From: Scatavimonas merdigallinarum
Lineage (GTDB): Bacteria; Bacillota; Clostridia; Oscillospirales; Acutalibacteraceae
NCBI GenBank assembly: GCA_018713055.1
Contig: DVFW01000031.1
Coordinates: 1-60,891 of the forward strand
DNA length: 60,891 bases
Reading direction: 5' to 3'
Below the pieces are notes generated by a model. The model was not told where the DNA came from and ran no database searches. It was given only the letters and a program-made list of their open reading frames with translations. The translations under genes and the position numbers were made by a program. This document shows, in pieces, positions 59,313 through 60,891 of this stretch. Position 1 is the stretch's first letter. Every line of letters starts with the position of its first letter.

Positions 59313-59701
59313 CATGCAAAAACACAGCAGGCCCTGAAGAGCGTTTTACACTCTCCTGACAGGCTATCGCACAGCGATTTTATTTCATTTTAGCCGGAAA
59401 AGCCGTTATAGAGCAGGTTAAAAAGACGGACTTCCCTATATCACAGCGACCCATGACAGAAATAACCCCCGCAGTAGCGGTGTGATGAAAAATGTTGGTA
59501 TGAAATATCAGTACTCCTATGAAGGACAGTGGCAGCCGAAAAACATACCAGTTATATTTAAAATGTATCAATTAAATCCTGACGGGGATGAAGAAAGGGT
59601 TTACAGAAAATACTGGAATATTCCTGCTGTTCATTTTATAGAAACAGACATATAATGCTTTTACAAGCAAGCCCATAGCAAAGACAGCTACTTTCTTTCC
59701 C
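59313..59701. other. 389-bp region with a GNAT remnant
   Basis: Apart from the remnant at 59393-59655 it holds no gene. The two flanking genes converge here, yet I see no strong terminator. Confidence 0.5.
59393..59655 (+). pseudogene. GNAT acetyltransferase remnant (C-terminal part)
   Basis: Frame 1 starts AGKAVIEQVK and then slips in an A run (about 59420). The next frame reads DGLPYITATHDRNNPRSSGV and then MKNVGMKYQYSYEGQW, with a Tyr/Trp-rich end reaching TAA 59653-59655. NNPRSSGVMKNVGM is the acetyl-CoA end motif of GNAT enzymes. The N-terminal half is missing, so it is dead. Confidence 0.75.
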
Positions 59702-60891
59702 CTATTTATTGTTATAAAGATTGACAATAAACCCCTGTTGCGTTAGCAGGTTTGTCGAAGCTTTATACCTGCGATCTAAGCTGCGAATGACGATTTTTAA
59801 CGCTGGTATTAACTCATTCAGTTCCTTTATAATTCCCCAATAATCACTTTTAACACACATATAATGCTCAAACACTTTATCAGAATAATTTTTAAAGTTT
59901 ACTACATCTATTATGAAAGTGCCAGCTTTAACTAGCTCTTTCTGTAAATTTTTCACGGCGGTTTCATATAGTTTCCGTACAAGTTTAAAAGTAATCATGC
60001 TGCATTCTAACTGTGTTGGAGAATAAATTTTGGTTTTATGTTTCTCGCTGTCCTGATAAAGCACCAGTAATTTATTTAAGTGGTCAATAAAATCAAGCCA
60101 GGTATCATTTATGCTCAAACGATACACGGCTAACCAGTCCAAACTATGTATGAGTTCATATAGCTCTCTGTCAGCCGCTTTTAAAATATCTATAAATGTA
60201 TTTCCTGTTAACCTGTCACTGATGAGAGACAATGGGGCGGCATAACTTGACACCCCATTTGCATAAGCAAAACCTCTGTCAAGAATTTTGCTGATTCTTT
60301 TGATTTCATACGCATATGCCCCGTATTCTTCTTGAAGCCTTTTTTCAACGGCACTGCGTTGAAAAAGCGATTTTCTGTCTTCAGCAATAAAAGTTAAATC
60401 ATTCAATATTTTCCCCATATGAACAGCGGCGGTTATCGGCAGCTCAGCGCAAATTCTGCTGCAACTATTCTCTATTTGCGTAATTACCGATTGTCGAAAT
60501 GTTTCGTCTGTGTCAAAAATTTTCCCAAGATACAGGTCTTTTGCTTGTAGAATTTCTTTTATAAATACGCTATAAAAGAAATCTGTACGTGCGGAGTTGT
60601 ACGCTACATACTCAAAATGATGAACCAGTTGTTCCTCAGAAAATTCCTTTTCGAGAATTCTCTTTCTATTTTTAAAATAGTTCCACGGATTATTTTTATG
60701 TTTCCTATCAAGTATCAGACGAATTTTCCCATTGTCCCAAAATGGCGTAAGTTGCATTAATATTTGGGTTGTAGGATTTAGCTTAACACACGCTGGGACA
60801 GACATGCACAGTGTTTTTTCAGAAAAGAGCAATAAATCAAAGCGTAATCTATCCACGGCACCATTCATGTCAAGTGGTTTACTTACCGTGT
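59702..60891 (-). CDS. unrecognised protein, 5' end outside the window
   Basis: The frame is open across the window edge and the first Met (60868) is preceded by in-frame TVSKPLD, so the true start is probably outside. At least 396 residues are visible, mostly helical, with Lys-, Tyr- and Leu-rich stretches such as KNRKRILEKEFSEEQLVHH. There is no signal peptide, membrane helix or catalytic motif I can name. It is more AT-rich in codon choice than the folD side. It could belong to a defence or mobile cluster beyond the edge; that is speculation. Confidence 0.6.
   Translation of the reverse strand, partial: TVSKPLDMNGAVDRLRFDLLLFSEKTLCMSVPACVKLNPTTQILMQLTPFWDNGKIRLILDRKHKNNPWNYFKNRKRILEKEFSEEQLVHHFEYVAYNSARTDFFYSVFIKEILQAKDLYLGKIFDTDETFRQSVITQIENSCSRICAELPITAAVHMGKILNDLTFIAEDRKSLFQRSAVEKRLQEEYGAYAYEIKRISKILDRGFAYANGVSSYAAPLSLISDRLTGNTFIDILKAADRELYELIHSLDWLAVYRLSINDTWLDFIDHLNKLLVLYQDSEKHKTKIYSPTQLECSMITFKLVRKLYETAVKNLQKELVKAGTFIIDVVNFKNYSDKVFEHYMCVKSDYWGIIKELNELIPALKIVIRSLDRRYKASTNLLTQQGFIVNLYNNK

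Overview
The window looks like chromosome from an anaerobic, low-to-mid GC Gram-positive Clostridia, most likely a Ruminococcus-like member of the Oscillospiraceae. The evidence is AGGAGG ribosome-binding sites before nearly every gene; Firmicute gene orders (L21–Prp–L27 with an N-terminally extended L27, S6–SSB–S18, Obg next to Mini-RNase III); a two-gene SUF-like minimal Fe–S system; and secreted pullulanases, one carrying a type I dockerin as in the Ruminococcus bromii amylosome. No tRNA, rRNA, CRISPR array or insertion sequence was recognised.

Layout. 1–2350 is the decaying end of an integrative-element-like module: a permease C-terminus, a small lipoprotein, an ABC ATPase, a sigma-70-like protein, and two small genes each broken by a one-base deletion. 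2500–6160 holds a 13-cysteine protein, a P1B metal ATPase with a CsoR-family regulator, and a GGDEF protein. 6430–9600 holds a 5'-truncated surface esterase and a 1.4-kb stretch with a promoter, a terminator and only tiny ORFs. 9700–12180 has a DUF1292 gene, a likely 6S RNA, a split TauE/SafE pair and a divergent gpsA. 12180–16800 is a Bce-type antimicrobial-peptide sensing and detoxification operon. 17040–22240 has the SufB/SufC-like pair, a zinc/cadmium ATPase operon (ArsR regulator, HMA chaperone, ATPase) and a divergent ZIP importer. 22290–28430 has radC, pyrE, a secreted ricin-lectin metzincin, an Lgt paralogue and a frameshifted small membrane protein.

28547–36392 is one convergent biosynthetic operon: rfbA, rfbB, a WecE-like aminotransferase, a hexapeptide acyltransferase, two ATP-grasp ligases, an ArnC/GtrB-like glycosyltransferase and two EmrE-like half transporters. 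Together they could make dTDP-4-amino-4,6-dideoxyhexose, decorate its amine, load it on undecaprenyl phosphate and flip it. I regard this as the most likely under-described system here.

36500–48620 has an esterase, a MATE transporter fused to a GHKL ATPase domain, small membrane proteins, an iron alcohol dehydrogenase and two large pullulanases. 48950–59312 is housekeeping: S18, SSB, S6, YitT, Mini-RNase III, Obg, L27, Prp, L21, two M16 peptidase homologues, Lgt and FolD. The right end holds a GNAT remnant and an unrecognised gene that runs off the window.
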